Source of the DNA: Micromonospora trifolii
GTDB lineage: Bacteria; Actinomycetota; Actinomycetes; Mycobacteriales; Micromonosporaceae
Reading direction: 5' to 3'
Assembly (NCBI RefSeq): GCF_022229005.1
Contig: NZ_JAKKFD010000018.1
Coordinates: 1-40,577 of the forward strand
Length of the DNA: 40,577 nucleotides
A program made the translations under genes and the position numbers. Under the pieces are notes generated by a model. That model searched no databases. It worked only from the letters and a program-made list of their open reading frames with translations, and had not been told where the DNA came from. How positions within the stretch are numbered: position 1 is the stretch's first letter; each line of letters begins with the position of its first letter. Shown one piece after another: positions 38,586 through 40,577 of this stretch.

Positions 38586-40577
38586 GTGACGCTGGCGCTC
38601 TACCGCAAGTACCGGCCGCGTACCTTCGCTGAGGTCATCGGTCAGGAGCACGTGACCGAGCCGCTGTCGCAGGCGCTGCGCAGCGGACGACTCAACCACG
38701 CCTACCTCTTCTCCGGGCCCCGTGGCTGCGGCAAGACCACCAGCGCCCGGATCATGGCCCGCTCGCTCAACTGTGAGCAGGGCCCCACTCCCGAGCCGTG
38801 CGGCAAGTGTGACTCCTGCCGCTCACTGGCCGCCGACGGTGCCGGCTCGATCGACGTGATCGAGATCGACGCGGCCAGCCACGGCGGTGTCGACGACGCC
38901 CGCGAGCTGCGCGAGCGCGCCTTCTTCGCGCCGGCCAGCAGCCGCTTCAAGATCTACATCATCGACGAGGCGCACATGGTCTCGACCCAGGGCTTCAACG
39001 CCCTGCTCAAGCTGGTCGAGGAGCCCCCGGAGTACGTCAAGTTCATCTTCGCCACCACCGAGCCGGAGAAGGTCCTCGGCACGATCCGGTCGCGGACCCA
39101 CCACTACCCGTTCCGGCTGTTTCCGCCGAAGGTGGTCCGCCCGTACCTGGAGCAGCTCACCCAGGCCGAGGGTGTCGCCGTCGAGCCGGCGGTCTTTCCG
39201 CTGGTGGTTCGCGCCGGTGGCGGCAGCATGCGGGACAGCCTCTCGGTGCTCGACCAGCTCATCGCCGGCGCCGGCGCGGAGGGGGTCAGCTACGCCCGGG
39301 CCGTCGCGCTGCTCGGGGTCACCGACTCGGCGCTGATCGACGAGATGTGCGACGCGCTGGCCGCCGGGGACGGCGCGGCTGCGTACGCCACAGTCGACCG
39401 GGTCGCCGAGGCCGGGCACGACATGCGCCGGTTCGCTTCCGACCTGCTGGAACGGCTCCGCGACCTGATCGTGATCCAGCAGGTGCCGGACGCCGCCGCG
39501 AAGGGTCTGATCGACGGCCCGGCCGACCAGATCGAGCGAATGGCAGCCCAGGCGTCGCAGCTCGGCTCGGCCACGCTGTCCCGCTGCGCCGACATCGTGC
39601 ACAACGGGCTGGTCGAGATGCGCGGCACCACAGCGCCCCGCCTGCTGCTGGAGCTGATCTGCGCCCGGATGCTGCTGCCCGGCGCTGACGACTCCACCGG
39701 CGGCCTGCTCCAGCGCCTGGAGCGGATGGAACGCCGGCTCACAGTGGGTGCCACCGACGCGCCGTCGGCCGCCGCCGGCTCCGCGCCAACCAACCACCAA
39801 GGGGTACGCCCACAGCCAGCCACCCCGGTCCCGGCTGCCGCCACCCCGGCACCCGCGAACGCCCCTACCTCCGCACCGCCGTGGGCGGTCGACCCGGCAG
39901 CGCCCCCGACCCGGAGCGCTGCGGGTGCCCCCGCCCCGGCTGCTTCGGTCACCGAGGCACCCGCTCCGACCTCCGGTGCACCGGCCTCGTACGTCTCGGC
40001 AGCCGACTCGCCGATCCCGGCGTCCCCCGGTGCGTCAACCGCTGACCAGGCCGCACCCGTCTCGCCCGCCGGGCCGGCCCCGCGTCGTGTGGTGCCGCCG
40101 TCGGCGGTGCTTCCCGACCCGGCCACGCCCGCGCCGCCCCGACCGGGAGCTCCGGCCGCCGCGCTGGACGCGGTAGCGGTCCGCCGCGTCTGGCCCGATG
40201 TGGTCGGCAAGGTCAACCGCACCAACAAGCGGATCGCCGCCCTGATGCGGGACGCTGTCGTCCGCGAACTCGACGGCGACATGCTGGTGCTGACTGTGAA
40301 GTCCACAGTGCTGGCCAAGATGATGGCCGACCACGCGGCGGTGCTCACCGACGCGCTCTACGAGGAGTTGGGCGGGCGCTGGCAGATCCGGTGCGAGGTG
40401 GCCGGCGAGCGCGGTGGCGTGTCGCTGTCCGGCTCACCGCGCACGCAGCAGACCGCACCGGCCCGACCCGCCGCGCCGCCAGTCACGTCGGACACGCCCG
40501 CCGCCACGACGAACGCCGCGACTGCCGCCGCCGGCCCGACGAGCGCCCCACCAGCCGCGCCTGGCTCGAACGCTGCG
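38586..40577 (+). CDS. dnaX: DNA polymerase III subunit gamma/tau, 3' end outside window
   Basis: The clamp-loader ATPase, 664 codons in the window with no stop. The N-terminus TLALYRKYRPRTFAEVIGQE is diagnostic. Walker A is GPRGCGKTTSAR; four Cys in LNCEQGPTPEPCGKCDSC bind zinc; Walker B is IIDEAH; sensor 1 lies near IFATTEPEKV, and SRTHHYPFRLF precedes domain II. After residue 380 comes an Ala/Pro/Thr-rich linker (about 150 residues), then a tau-type domain (VRRVWPDVVGKVNRTNKRIA). No slippery heptamer was noted. GTG at 38586 has GGAGG about nine bases upstream. Confidence 0.96.
   Translation, partial: MTLALYRKYRPRTFAEVIGQEHVTEPLSQALRSGRLNHAYLFSGPRGCGKTTSARIMARSLNCEQGPTPEPCGKCDSCRSLAADGAGSIDVIEIDAASHGGVDDARELRERAFFAPASSRFKIYIIDEAHMVSTQGFNALLKLVEEPPEYVKFIFATTEPEKVLGTIRSRTHHYPFRLFPPKVVRPYLEQLTQAEGVAVEPAVFPLVVRAGGGSMRDSLSVLDQLIAGAGAEGVSYARAVALLGVTDSALIDEMCDALAAGDGAAAYATVDRVAEAGHDMRRFASDLLERLRDLIVIQQVPDAAAKGLIDGPADQIERMAAQASQLGSATLSRCADIVHNGLVEMRGTTAPRLLLELICARMLLPGADDSTGGLLQRLERMERRLTVGATDAPSAAAGSAPTNHQGVRPQPATPVPAAATPAPANAPTSAPPWAVDPAAPPTRSAAGAPAPAASVTEAPAPTSGAPASYVSAADSPIPASPGASTADQAAPVSPAGPAPRRVVPPSAVLPDPATPAPPRPGAPAAALDAVAVRRVWPDVVGKVNRTNKRIAALMRDAVVRELDGDMLVLTVKSTVLAKMMADHAAVLTDALYEELGGRWQIRCEVAGERGGVSLSGSPRTQQTAPARPAAPPVTSDTPAATTNAATAAAGPTSAPPAAPGSNAA

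Overview
The window is high-GC actinobacterial DNA, most likely from Micromonospora or a close relative in the Micromonosporaceae. The evidence is the strong G/C bias at third codon positions, frequent GTG starts, an AftD-type arabinan gene set, a DUF6230/DUF6114 pair and the tRNA-Ser/SRP RNA/dnaX neighbourhood. The genus is an inference; no search was run.

Layout. Positions 1-132 hold the 3' end of a 5S rRNA (end of an rRNA operon) and its terminator. A repeat-rich spacer and a small membrane protein gene follow (to 699). Next come a VanW-type protein (-), a NudC-type NADH pyrophosphatase (+), and a block of cell-envelope polysaccharide genes from 3489 to 17062. This block has a MOP-family flippase and a very large AftD-like arabinofuranosyltransferase (-), two polytopic GT-C-like proteins and a DUF2613-like peptide (+), a GT4 glycosyltransferase and an acyltransferase-3 (-), and a DUF3068 protein (+). 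Its content matches, from memory, the mycobacterial Rv0225-Rv0228 and aftD/Rv0236A loci.

From 17063 to 19616 an AT-rich spacer with paired palindromes leads into a DUF6230-DUF6114 pair. The stretch 19723-27201 is mostly housekeeping: a DUF885 metallopeptidase-like protein, an EamA transporter, a PHP phosphoesterase, an M23 lipoprotein, a small membrane protein, the TadA-associated protein with TadA, and DeoD. tRNA-Ser(CGA) follows, then an SDR/TetR divergent pair with two clear operators, a frameshifted TetR relic, a LuxR-type two-component system, and a secreted beta-lactamase-like protein with a TAP-like hydrolase. These last four genes look like one signalling/secreted-hydrolase module with a palindromic site in the shared promoter region.

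The right end (33920-38054) is accessory in character. It has two orphan proteins, a secreted FG-GAP beta-propeller and a degraded polymorphic-toxin tail fused to a pentapeptide-repeat remnant, with long perfect palindromes. It closes with the conserved core: tRNA-Ser(GGA), SRP RNA, a large imperfect stem-loop, and dnaX running off the window. The most unusual items are the decayed toxin/pentapeptide locus, the TetR relic, the long intergenic palindromes, the stem-loop before dnaX, and the DUF6230/DUF6114 locus with twin operator-like sites.
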